Shown piece by piece: positions 14,101 to 25,321 of a DNA stretch of 64,000 bases. The stretch comes from Apostichopus japonicus (Eukaryota > Echinodermata > Holothuroidea > Aspidochirotida > Stichopodidae): assembly GCF_037975245.1 (NCBI RefSeq), contig NC_092579.1:14556678-14620677 (forward strand), written 5' to 3'. The notes beneath the pieces were generated by a model, which was not told the DNA's origin, did not search any database, and saw only the letters and a program-made list of their open reading frames with translations. Position 1 is the stretch's first letter. Each line of letters opens with the position of its first letter. Both the position numbers and the translations under genes were made by a program.

Positions 14101-17100
14101 AGATGAAACAAAACAGATGAAACATAATAGATGAAACAAAATAGATGAAACAAAATAGATGAAACAAAATAGATGAAACAAAATAGATGAAACAAAATAG
14201 AAAAACAAAATAGATGAAACAAAACAGATGAAACAAAATAGATGAAACAAAACAGATGAAACAAAACAGATGAAACATAATAGATGAAACAAAATAGATG
14301 AAACAAAACAGATGAAACATAATAGATGAAACAAAATAGATGAAACAAAATAGATGAAACAAAATAGATGAAACAAAATAGATGAAACAAAATAGAAAAA
14401 CAAAATAGATGAAACAAACTAGATGAAACAAAATAGATGAAACAAAACAGATGAAACAAAACAGATGAAACAAAATAGATGAAACAAAACAGATGAAACA
14501 AAACAGATGAAACATAATAGATGAAACAAAATAGATGAAACAAAATAGATGAAACAAAATAGATGAAACAAAATAGAAAAACAAAATAGATGAAACAAAA
14601 CAGATGAAACAAAACAGATGAAACAAAACAGATGAAACAAAATAGATGAAACAAAATAGAAGAAACAACATAGATGACACAACATAGATGAAACAAAATA
14701 GATGAAACAAAATAGATGAAACAAAACAGATGAAACAAAATAGAAAAACAAAATAGATGAAACAAAATAGATGAAACAAAACAGATGAAACAAAACAGAT
14801 GAAACAAAACAGATGAAACAAAATAGATGAAACAAAATAGATTAAAAAAATAGATGAAACATAATTTATGAAACAAACTATACGTTTATCCTTTGAACAT
14901 TATTTGAGCAGTTTTGTGAGAAAATAGTATCTGACGTTACAATCTTACTTCATAAAGTTAATTTCATAGCAAATTAATATATCATTTGTCCTGTTGTTTT
15001 AGGTTTCTTGCACCATTTGTCTTACTCCGTCTCTGTCATTGGAATGTTGTTTACCTGGTTGTTGTCATTGTCGAAAGTTTTAGCGTGTACTATACGTAGA
15101 TATGTATATGTCTGTGTGTATGTCTGTCTTTCTGTCTGTTTGTGTGCGTTGTTTCTCATACGCGCGCCAGTGTGTTTCTGATATTGTCCTTTCCTTTAGT
15201 CTACTGTCTTGAAATTCTTGTTTATATATAAAGGTTTATGCATTAGAGATATCCGGGTGATTTTATAAGTACTAGTAAAAACTGGCATACATGTAAAGGT
15301 TGCAACGTAGACCGGTTGTACATTGACTTTTTTTCTCGAAAATATTTATCTTTTTGGACAAGTTAATTAGGGTAATTCATCCTACCCTTAATCTTTATAT
15401 TTTCCATGAAACTAATATATCAGCAAGTCATTACAGAAAGTAAACCAGTTGTGACCCTGACTGACTAATATTGTAAGTTACCTTGACCATGGGCATCAGC
15501 AATACGGCCTCTGGATTATCCTGATGTTCCTCTAGAAAATACTTAAAGGTGTAAGCTATCAAGTCGTCGCTCCTTCGGTAAACGTTCTCCGGATCATCCT
15601 AAAAAAAGGAGTTTAAGGGGTCGAAAAGAAAATCGAAAATGCTGACATAGTTTATATCTTAAGGCGAAAAAAACCCTTAGTATATCTTTCGGAATGAATC
15701 TTGTGGGGAGGCCGGTGCCCTCGTTACTGTACACTATAAAATGTCTTTCACAAATAAGCAATGCATCTTTGAATATCCCTTCCCTACCCCGTCACTACCC
15801 AATCCCCTTGCGGGGCCTTGCCCAGTTGTCATAGTGTCCTATCATGTTGCGCTCTCTTCAAATCGTCTACTCCGCGTTTCATTCATGATACACCGCTGAT
15901 TTATTAAACTAAAAATGTTAATATTAAACAAACGTGTCTTTCAAAGCAATATATTTTGTGACTTGGACGCGACCCATAAAGCACCGGTAATATCGGAATC
16001 GGTTTGGTATCTGAGAGGAAAATCCCAATCTAAATTACTATAGTGACTCTGTGTACCAATCTGGCATTTGCTTGGTTATAATAAACATCATAGATGAATA
16101 TATCCATTATAAATACTCACACGATATGATCCGTTACTGAATTGTAAGCAAACGTTATAAATTCTAAACATTTGCCTTCATGTACGAACAGTATGAGACG
16201 GTTAATTATTACTAATATCACCAGAATGTAGGCTGCTTAAAACGACAACGTTTTACGCCAAGATTGGCACGCAAGCATGGTCCCAATAAAAATCTTTAAC
16301 CAATAGTTTATCAAACGTTGGATGCGAATAGACGACATTCATTTCAAGTCCATGCATTTTACTTTAAAACGGACCGTGAACAAATTCGTTCATATTTAAA
16401 TATTTAAAATTTTTCCATGATAATCAAAATTCGTTTTGCTTAAAGCAAACAGAATCTACTTACGAAGAACTTGATTGGTCCGTTAGGATTTTGTCTTTGC
16501 ATTGCGCAAACTCTGTGTGGACGAAAAAATGTTACAATTGTTTTATTGTTTTTATTTATGATTCATTTATTTTGCAATGTGCTCTAGTTATATCCTTGTT
16601 TAAACATTCGATCCTTTTCTAACGGATATGAAATATTTCATTCATCTAATCTCATTCACTTCCTTGCACAATCGTCATCTCATCAATATGAAAATTGATT
16701 AATTTTGAACTATTATCTTTGAAACTCCCTTCCCTTCCAAACCCATTGCTTCGTCCCATTTAACCAACCTTACCTTCACAATTTGACTAAAATAAGAAAC
16801 ACTGCCTCCCGAAGAAAGAAAAGCAGTCATTATCTCATTACCATTTACATATTTTATAGAGAAGACAATTCCATACGTGCATATGTTCATAAGCAATCTA
16901 AGTGGTTGGTTTTATTAAACCGTTCAGTAAAATTCTATCAGCAAATATATGGGTTCAAACTTTTCACTTCATAAATAAAAAGATTAATTTCTTACAATCC
17001 TGTCCGTTTTGATAATTCTATAACCAATCGAAACTCGGGGTCACGAAGTGGATTTCTTGGCCTGTAGAAGAAAACAGATTAGGACATTTTTATGGTGATT

Positions 17101-18725
17101 GTATACAGTATTTATTCAATAGGCTTATGATTATAGAATACAGTAATCTTCATTGTGCTTGTGGTACTGAGTTCATGGTTGATCTAGTTTGGCTTGGGTA
17201 ATCTGCATGCATAGTTCCTTATACATGTGGTTGGATCCCATATTTTACTTGATATTGATTATTGCATCATATGTATTTGGTACAGTTAGGCTTTACGCGC
17301 GATTGGAAACAATATATATCCATGCAAGCCCAATACATTCATGCGCAAATGATGGTTTCATGTAAGTTCTTTATCACATCATATGGATTGGGTAAACTTA
17401 GTCCTTACGTATATTTGCTACAAAAGTTCAAATCCATGTATTATATTCCATTATACTAATAAGGAAATGTATCTCATGCGACGCTTACATACGTGGGTCG
17501 CGTTTAACTTCAAGTACCTTAATTAAGTACGTTTATTGGTGTTCTGACCTTAACCCCGGTGCCGCAAACTTTACCCTCTTCTAAAAAGAAATCCGTATTT
17601 TACTTTCCAAGTTTGAGGGAGGGGGGGGGGGGTTGGTCACACTTTGAAAAAAATCCAAGGACTTACTCATCGTCATTTGTATCCCCTGTGACGTAAAGAC
17701 ATCCAACATCTGTGTATTTGATATCGTCAGGTATTATAACAGTCAAATAATGCCACCATATAGTGTGCGTCACCGTAGAAGCTAGAGAGACAAATGTGTA
17801 GAAACGGTTATAAACCAGCCGATGCTCATAGCTGGTACATCAACTACAGGTCATGTCCCACAACCGTGCATTGGTAATTACTACTTTGTGTTCGTAACAC
17901 GGTGACATGTGTTACAGGTGGCACTGTAACAAATGCTAAGCTGTTTACTTGTTCACATGTAAGACAAAGAACTGCGAGACTGGACAAGGAGTCTATGAAG
18001 ATGAGAATGCCTAAAAGATGAAGTAAAGGAGGTACGGTACCGATTGATTCCAGTTCACACCTCTCTTTAAATTACGCCAATTCGTCATTCCGAGAACGAA
18101 TAAAGGCCAAGTTCGGGTATACCCATAGGCCTACTTATAGCATAAAACGACTAGATACGACTTCATTTTAGAATCTCGTATTAATGAACTCGCACTTAAT
18201 GGTTGGTACAGCGACTATACTGTTCATGTCCCACAACCGTGCATCAGTAGTTACTACTTTGTGTTTGTAACACGGTAACACAACTTGAATGTGCAAAGAA
18301 CCTTCAGTTGCATCGTAATGTTGTTTTAACGATTTGTGCAAAACCGTATAACAGCAAACAATTGACATATTGATTTAACTAATTCTACGCGATTTACATC
18401 AAACTACATTTTTTTAGGCTTCAAAATGAACTATGTTTAGACTATACTCACTTGACAGCCATGTTTGTGACGTCATATTCAGGACAAATATAGTATATGA
18501 GTCATCTCTCCCTCGTGTGGTATATTCAGGTAAGATCCTGTAAGAGTAACTAGAATCTTGTTTCTGAATGTACTTCTCCAGCTCAGAGAGATTTACTTCT
18601 GTGCTTTCCTCATCTTGTTGGGTGCTACGATGAATGACAACTCCCAATAGAGCCGAAAGGGCCAGCGCCACCAGAAGCAAACATATTGTCAATATCGTTG
18701 AATTCTTCATTTTGGACTTGCTCAA
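8151..18725 (-). CDS. AprA/PqaA-like (PhoPQ-related family) membrane-anchored alpha/beta-hydrolase-fold protein, gene 2, complete
   Basis: Fifteen minus-strand exons: 18452-18725, 17667-17781, 16996-17061, 16464-16512, 15482-15598, 13450-13530, 13028-13117, 12361-12490, 11654-11771, 11114-11201, 10755-10793, 9956-10044, 8907-9000, 8722-8784, 8151-8270. Every junction has GT/AG and the total is 1533 nt, 510 residues plus TAA, normal for the family. Residues about 10-31 form a hydrophobic signal anchor; an in-frame Met at residue 6 is an alternative start. Then come [49 protein letters not shown] (putative nucleophile Ser233 in GxSxxG, split by intron 6), VDDRVIGLMPLV, LTLPKYIITAGSDEFFLPD (Asp325) and HPNTDHIL (His354). 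A beta-rich C-terminal part follows (ITAWSANS, RRDFRVIVART, KPTTGWSCFFIE) and the tail NCFGQECKGTLV. Catalytic assignment follows alpha/beta-hydrolase logic, not experiment. Dictyostelium AprA, a secreted proliferation repressor, is a relative; the role here is unknown. Confidence 0.92.
13450..13530 (-). CDS. Gene 2 exon 6, carrying the putative nucleophile Ser233
   Basis: This 27-codon phase 0-0 exon starts SVVRAMDTV and ends LLCGASK just before the donor GTAAGT; exon 7 continues RGW, so the intron splits the GASKRG nucleophile motif. The acceptor is TTTTGTTTCAG, and the tandem array upstream runs directly into it. Gene 3 has the equivalent exon at 36510-36590, where GASK is replaced by GAAE. 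Confidence 0.9.
13533..14876. repeat. 14-bp minisatellite array abutting the exon 6 acceptor of gene 2
   Basis: About 95 head-to-tail copies of AGATGAAACAAAAT (plus strand) with variants AAAC for AAAT, and sporadic 10-base units (AGAAAAACAAAAT type). It fills the last 1.34 kb of gene 2 intron 5, up to the acceptor. Transcribed (minus) strand units read ATTTTGTTTCATCT: pyrimidine-rich and lacking AG. In plus-strand terms, CT occurs inside the array only near 13639 and 14418. Three units make 42 bp, so all three minus frames stay open as a 14-residue hydrophobic repeat; these are not genes. Confidence 0.97.
17833..17907. repeat. Direct repeat, copy 1, in gene 2 intron 1
   Basis: A roughly 75-bp segment containing TCATGTCCCACAACCGTGCA and TACTACTTTGTGTT is repeated in the same orientation at 18203-18279 with scattered substitutions. 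Both copies are in intron 1 of gene 2. No mobile-element ends were found. Confidence 0.75.
18203..18279. repeat. Direct repeat, copy 2, in gene 2 intron 1
   Basis: Second copy of the segment at 17833-17907, about 370 bp away, sharing TCATGTCCCACAACCGTGCA and GTAACACGGT blocks. Confidence 0.75.
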
Positions 18726-20637
18726 ATTGGCTCAAAAGAAAGAAGTTTTAAATATTTGTCTCAGTTTATAATTGTCGTTATATATCTTCAACTACGTTAT
18801 TCCGCTAGGATTGTCCGCCCTGGTCAACTGTAAGATCAGAGATATCTCATAAACACATCCCTGGTAAGACCCTCTGTTAATCAAGACAATCACAACATAC
18901 GTGATTTGAATCTACAATGCATTAAGTACCAAACGTTTGTATATCTAAAGGGCAGTAGATTAGGGAGAGGATTAACAAGGTAATCCGGTTAAAAAGATTG
19001 AAGGTCAAAAGATTAGTCCCTCTGTAAACCCGGAGTGCTTACTGTTCATTTGTTACCTATGTTTGTTAACTGATATAGTTAAGATGACATGATGCGGGAA
19101 GATTCGATGACCACGGAAGCATCTATGTATATAGTATTGACAAATGTTGCAATTGAAATTGTATCCTACCACATAATACAAAAAACCTAATGTTATAGTA
19201 ATCTTTCTACTTCATTGTTGAACCAGGAACCGAATTTCATAAACGTCAACCCATATTATCCTGTTAGTTGAATGTTGTTCTTTTTCCCCTTTTTTTAAGC
19301 CGGGTCTGCCTTCGCTATAGGAGCAAGGATATGGCCACATAAGATAGAACAGAAGGATGTAAGCTATATCAGCAAATTTGTAAGAAAAAACGATTTTCAT
19401 TTGTATGGAGTAAACGTGTACGATTATTGTCACTATATTCCATTTGTTTCATTACTAATATATTGTAACAACTGACAGATTGATTTAACTACTTCTGTGT
19501 GTACTCAAGGATCCAGAGGCCCGCCAAACGTAGGGCCTGGAGCTTGTGGTTTTCATCGTTTCCAGTATCAACTTCACATCAGCATGATGTATAGACGTGG
19601 GTGGGTAAATTATAGTCAGTATTGGAGAGCACCAATCATTCCTATTTTTTTTTAGTTTTGTTGATCGATAAGAAAACATGGCAAGAGCGCGGCATCCTTA
19701 TCTCTTCAGTGACTCAATTACAACATGTTGTAGGTTCATTCTGTGCACTGTTTATTACAACAGGGTAAATTACTGGATTGAAAGATTAAAGACAACTATA
19801 ACGTATGATGCATCTGTCAACAAGATGTTTGATTAGTAAACAGGTACAAGTGTAAACAGTAACCAGTAGAGCAATGCAATGCTCTGGATTACTAATGCGA
19901 ATCAATCTGTCAAATCGGTGGTTATTTATATTACACCGGAGATTTGATGATACTATTCCTAGGTTTGTACAAAGTACATGGATAGTATTATCACAACTAT
20001 GATTCTTTATAGGGAGCCTAACGTATGTTTGAGCTAGAAACTGAGCATTTAAAAATCGTTGCAGCTAGACTATATAGATATGACTATGTGCTCGTACAAA
20101 TAAGCTATTATATATGAAATTGTCACACAGAGATTCAAAATTATCTAGTAATGAAAATTACCTCGGCGGTACGAACAATCGAAGACCGCGATATTGACGG
20201 TAACAAAGCCAGAAGAAGATTTAGAAGTTAGGTCTTTCATTAATTTTACTGTCCGTGAAATATCATTTATACAATAACTGTTGGTCAGTATAACCGGCTA
20301 AATTTTGCATGAAACCTATAACATGTACTTGAATGTCGATGAAACACATACAGAGCTAGAAATGCATCAAAGTTTAAAAGACTAAAACGCAGCGAAGAGG
20401 AAAATACTTAACGACCCTGAAAAGTTCAAAGATTGATGGCGCTTCTAGTTTTCGTACCGTCAGACTGCACCGTAAATATCGAAATGCAACAGAAGTTTAT
20501 ACTTATTGTGTACAAATGTATAGGTGCAACATACTGTATGTAGTTTTTAAAGCTATTATTTTCTTTTATGTTTTGTAATCAACCTTACAATACCCCTTCG
20601 TGATGCTCTTGCATACATTGCCTTTACTGTCCGTAAC
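18726..20637. other. Gene 2 upstream region, no gene seen
   Basis: This is the presumed promoter side of gene 2. The minus strand has AT-rich TATA-like strings at about 18760-18790, within 70 bases of the start codon, but nothing distinctive enough to call a core promoter. No ORF or family exon was found. Confidence 0.45.
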
Positions 20638-20645
20638 GTTTAGGA

Positions 20646-22070
20646 CATAGGCGTACGGGACCATTTCAGTTTGGGGGGGCAGAACTTTTTGTGCCCGAAA
20701 GTTCCTGTGACACTATCTAAGCGGAGCGCCACCATCGGTTGGCGCGTAGCGTACAAGAAAATTTTGGGCACACAATGCCTCTCAGATTGCCGGAAACGGC
20801 ACTTCTGAGGCCTTGCAAGTTGCATCTAAACATTTTTTATTTTATAATCTCACGTTTTAGAAATTTACACTTCCCCAAAAATTTGGTATATTAGAAGAAG
20901 AAAAAATGGTAACATCACTTTGAAGGGGAAAAATGGGACAGTATATTTTTTAAGCTCCTATTTAGTTACCTTATTTATTATTTTAACACAGTACTCAGCT
21001 ACCTCCAGAGAAACATACATTGTTCAACGACACGTAAGTGGGATAATGTCGCTGTGTCGGGTGAGACTGCAATTTGTCTCACAAAAAAGTATAAAATATA
21101 ACAAAGAATATGATAAACCCGTACTTCTATGCTTGTAGGCACCCCCCCCCCCCCACCATCCATGAAAAAGAAAATGTTTCTTCTATATACACTCATGTTG
21201 GGGATATCCAGGTCAAGGGCGGCGGAAGCACTTTTAATCTGGGGGGCACCTACATTAAAGGGCACTTTGCAGAAATTCGATTGGACTGATGCAGCCCTAT
21301 ATTTAGTACCCTTTATAACTCTTATTGTATTATCTTATTTGTGTATACACATCACTCCATCAACGCCTCCCCCCCCCAAAGGAAAATATGCATACTAGCA
21401 CTGCAATATCCAATACGCAAATTGGGAAACAAGGAACAAGTTTTCTCTTGAGACAAAATGAGGTGAAATCATGCTAGTTGCTAATGTAGGAATCTTCCGA
21501 ATTAGACTGGTTTTTTTTCTTGTTAATATCTTAACAAAATTTCCATTCGAAATAGTTTTAAGTTTGACCCACAGAAATTCATTAAAAGTCACGGGCTTAG
21601 CCAGGATTTGCAAAGTTGTATGCACGACTATCTGAGCGGAGCGCCACCATCGGTTGGCGCGGAGCGTACTATAAAAAGTTTTGGTTTTACAAACCCCTCA
21701 GATGGCCGGAAACGGCCCTTCCCGAGTGTTCATTATGGTTCCCTGGCCTCTTGCTAATTTGAGGCACCTCAATTTTTATATAGAAAAAAGGCACATTTTT
21801 AACCTGAGGAAAAGTGGGGGGGCACGTGCCCCTGTGCCCCCGGTTCCGCCGCCCTTGGTCCAGGTAAACAATTGACTAGTTAGAAAAAATTGATCTTGCA
21901 AAAAGCGTGGTAGCCCAGATGAACTGCGCTTACGGTGGTGTTACACGGAAATATTCGGGCATAATGATGCTGAATAAAGAAAATCATGGAATTGTCGGGC
22001 AAAAATTTGAAAAAGATTCGGGCAAGCTACTGCATATTTATATTCCAGATGACAAGAAATTCGGGCAGCC

Positions 22071-22102
<32 letters not shown>

Positions 22103-22220
22103 TTTTATTTTTCTCCTCTTAGGCTGCCCGAATTTTTCAGGACTTTTGCCCGAATTTCTTGTCCTCTGGAAATTTGGGGGGGCAATCTGCCCCCCTGCCC
22201 CCCCGCCTCGTACGCCTATG
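20646..22220. mobile_element. Non-autonomous hAT-like DNA transposon, outer element, with perfect 8-bp target duplication
   Basis: The ends are CATAGGCGTACG (20646-20657) and its exact reverse complement CGTACGCCTATG (22209-22220). Both ends are flanked by the same 8 bases, GTTTAGGA (20638-20645 and 22221-22228), which is the target-duplication length of hAT elements. Subterminal runs of GGGGGGGCAG occur inside each end. A second internal inverted pair, GGGCAGCCTAA near 22055 and TTAGGCTGCCCG near 22120, brackets a TA microsatellite. No transposase ORF is present. Another element (21214-21857) is inserted within it. Confidence 0.85.
21214..21857. mobile_element. Nested hAT-like MITE inside the 20646-22220 element
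   Basis: Terminal inverted repeats CAAGGGCGGCGGAA (21214-21227) and TTCCGCCGCCCTTG (21844-21857) are exact. Flanks are ATCCAGGT (21206-21213) and GTCCAGGT (21858-21865), an 8-bp duplication with one mismatch. An internal block with GAGCGGAGCGCCACCATCGG at about 21635 also occurs in the outer element at about 20720, so the two elements are related. No coding capacity. Confidence 0.82.
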
Positions 22221-22228
22221 GTTTAGGA

Positions 22229-23569
22229 ATACTTAGACTCACTCTCATGTTCTAAAAGAAATATGGCGTATAGTTTTACAGAGAGAATAAGAGAATGTTT
22301 AACACGTCATTTTCTGGAGGGAATTGCAAATTGTAAATAAAAGTATAGTGACTTGGATTTTCAACAGTCTCTCCTGTCGCAGTATATGACCCTACCTGGC
22401 AAAATCAGTGACGTAAAACACTGAACAAGTAATCAGGGTTTCATGGAGAAAGATGTGATCATATATTTAGTCGAAAAGTTACACATTCGTACATAGTTTA
22501 CATAATTTAATCGAGTACAAATCACTTACAAGTTTAACTTAAAATATCCAAATCGTTGATCAATCTTTTAATATCTCATAAATATTTCTGTTGCGCTTAC
22601 ATATGTCTAACATGTTAATATTTCACACAATAAAATATAATCAAACTGAACTTTTCTCCAATCCACATCAATTTTACACTATTATCAATTTTGCGAACAA
22701 TAGATAAAGTAATATTTAGCACTAATTATTAGAGGTATGGTATTATATGTCTCGTAGTAACTGTATCTACCGCCGAAGACAGCGTGACGTCACTAGTGGT
22801 AACCTTAGTAACGGTTAAATATTGTGCGTCGTAGTCGTACATCGATCCTACATACGTACGTTGACATGTGATTGACAAGGAAGTTTTCCATTGCGTTCAA
22901 AACGCGTCTTGTCATGATTCTAACGCATGATATCACGCACGTGCGTGGTATGGTTCATGTTCATGTCAAGTGACACAAGAAGAAACAGATAATGCGCCCA
23001 TTGCATACCAACAGAATCGCCTTTCAATTTTTATTTGCAATGAATTATTTACTTAACTTGATTATTCAACTTTAGACGCCACCATAGTAAACATGACGTC
23101 ACTATCGGAAGCCTTAGTAACGACTACACCATGCACGTGACAGTTATCTATCCTACGTTGACATAGGATTGATAAGGAATTTTCAGGCACTGTACAATCC
23201 ATTAAATTGCGACTTGCAGTGCTGTAGTGCCCGAGTCCTGGCTACAATACATTTTTCTTCGAACAGTTGAACTTGTCTCGGATTCGGACTCATTTGGACT
23301 CTCCTAGCTGGATCTAGATTCCAGCTTCAAACCGCAGTATTTCATGAATTTGGCTTAGGCGTCTCACAAACGACTTACTGTAGTTCTGTTTACAATGCAT
23401 GAATGTGCAGGTGAAACAATGGTTCAGTGAAAATGTATTGTCATATTGCGTGTATTCTAACGATCAATCAAAGTTATTAACTACTTTAGTAAGTATAACT
23501 AATATGTACACCACGTAGCCCATACCGTAATAACATAAGACGGATAACTTCACTTTAATCATACACAGC
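22229..23569. other. Intergenic spacer, no gene seen
   Basis: AT-rich DNA between the nested hAT elements and the four-copy tandem repeat. Two loosely similar passages near 22780-22880 and 23085-23175 share GACGTCACTA, CCTTAGTAACG and a TACGTTGACAT(A/G)(T/G)GATTGA-like stretch, suggesting an old duplication about 300 bp apart. No exon was recognised. Confidence 0.4.
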
Positions 23570-23965
23570 AAATACTGCACGGTTGGAACGATCCAACAAC
23601 AGTGTGCTGCTTCACGGTATACATCATAAACCGCAAACCGAATATCGAATACCCTATACAGCCTACACAGCAGTAGTGCACGAATGGAACCATCCAACAA
23701 CAGTTTGCTACTTTCAAAGTATACAGCATAAACCGCAAACCGAATACCCCACACAGCATTACTGCACGGTAGGAACGATCCAACAACCGCAGAGTGTGCT
23801 GCTTCATAGTATACAACATAAACGGCAAACAGATGACAGAATTCATATACAGCATACATAACAGTTCTGCACTGTTGGAAAGATCCAACAACAGAGTGTG
23901 CTGCTTCACGGTAAACACCATAAACCGCATACCTAATACCCTATACAGCATACACAACATACGAC
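23570..23965. repeat. Four-copy diverged tandem repeat, about 85-105 bp period
   Basis: Copies begin with a GATCCAACAAC block near 23588, 23692, 23777 and 23881, each followed by a TGCTGCTTC-type block, a GTATACA(T/G)CATAAACCGC block and TACAGCATACACA. Copies differ by substitutions and small indels. The open frames across it are repeat-generated. It lies 1.4 kb downstream of gene 3. Confidence 0.88.
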
Positions 23966-25321
23966 ATAATTTGATTTTAATGAGTAAATGTTGAACTTGT
24001 TTACATTGACTGTGATTATAAAAACGATTATATATGTAATAAATAATGATATCAAAATCTAAGATAGAAAAATATCCCGTTAGAAATGACCATGTATAAC
24101 TTACATTACCAAAATGATCATAAATTGGATGCAATTTGAAGCATGTTAAATTACAAATGAAAACTTAACAGTAATCCTAAATATGAGACCAACGACAAAA
24201 ATACAAGATCAATTAAAATTACACCACAAGACTTGTACAAATCAGTTGTACTTGTAAAATGTAATTAAAATTAACTAATACATGATATAATAGGGTATTC
24301 CCATCTACCCGACCACCAAATCTAAGAACTGTATAATAATCATAACTATACATGAAATGAAACTATAATGAAGATATTTTTAGACATTGCTTTTCTTTCA
24401 TTCTTTAAGATGCTACGTTTTATTCAGACACGGTAACGATATTTGTAAACTATTTACATTATATAATATCAACAAATTTCCCTTTGTATTGTAAGAGGAA
24501 ATTCAAATGATAGAAGTGAAAACCAAAAATTTAATTCAAAGTAAACTGCAAAAGATGAAATTCCATAATTTGACTAACTCAGAAATTAATCATAATATTA
24601 CCTCAATTCTAATATATACCGCACGTTATATTTCTAGACTAGATACAACGGGCTGAAATATAAATAAATACCTCGGTTATCATTCTTGCTAAGAGACCCC
24701 TCGGAAGGAAATGTAAATTTAAAGCAAACATATCTTGATGTAAAACAAACATCACTCTTTGCAATGCCAAAGTAACTACAACTGCCAAGTTTTAGCAAAA
24801 TTTTGATCACCAGTTTGGGGAAATCATAATAATTCAATGGATCTAAAAGAGCACGCGTCGTAAACAGAAGGTACTCATAAGTTCGTGGGGCTCTTCTCAT
24901 ATTTATTCCAATGTGCTTTAGTCAGTTGTATGACTAAGCATGGGTCTAAGACTTTCGCATAAAATATGCCATGCCAGTAACGTTGCGTCTATATAACAGT
25001 CGCCTTCACTGGAGCAGTGGCCGGTCGGACTAACACGCAATATGCTGCCTTCAGTTTAATTACTTGACTTATCACTGAATAACCAATGAAGTTTTCGAGC
25101 AACAAATTTGAATGGAAAGTATATAGACTCATGCATGTAAAATCTTAGTGTAAATTCTGATCTTTATGGTAGAAAGTATGCTCTTGGAGGGAGGTACCGC
25201 AAATAATGTTGTCGCACAACAACAAAGTAGCTACAGGTTATTTTCTTTCTCTTAGACAAAACATATTAGGTTGCAAACACTACGAGGCTCATTAATTTAT
25301 ATACAAGATCATCAACTTGTT

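Noticed and set aside
13366-14876. Long minus-strand open frames of 254-476 codons rich in Phe, Cys, Ile and Ser
   Set aside because: They are produced by the 14-bp satellite, whose units contain no stop in any of three frames; all three frames are open and encode the same shifted hydrophobic repeat. The region is an intron of gene 2.
23464-24134. Overlapping open frames of 131 and 191 codons with a repeated Tyr/Val-rich peptide
   Set aside because: They cross the four-copy tandem repeat and both frames repeat the same nucleotide motif; no family resemblance and no clear splice signals.
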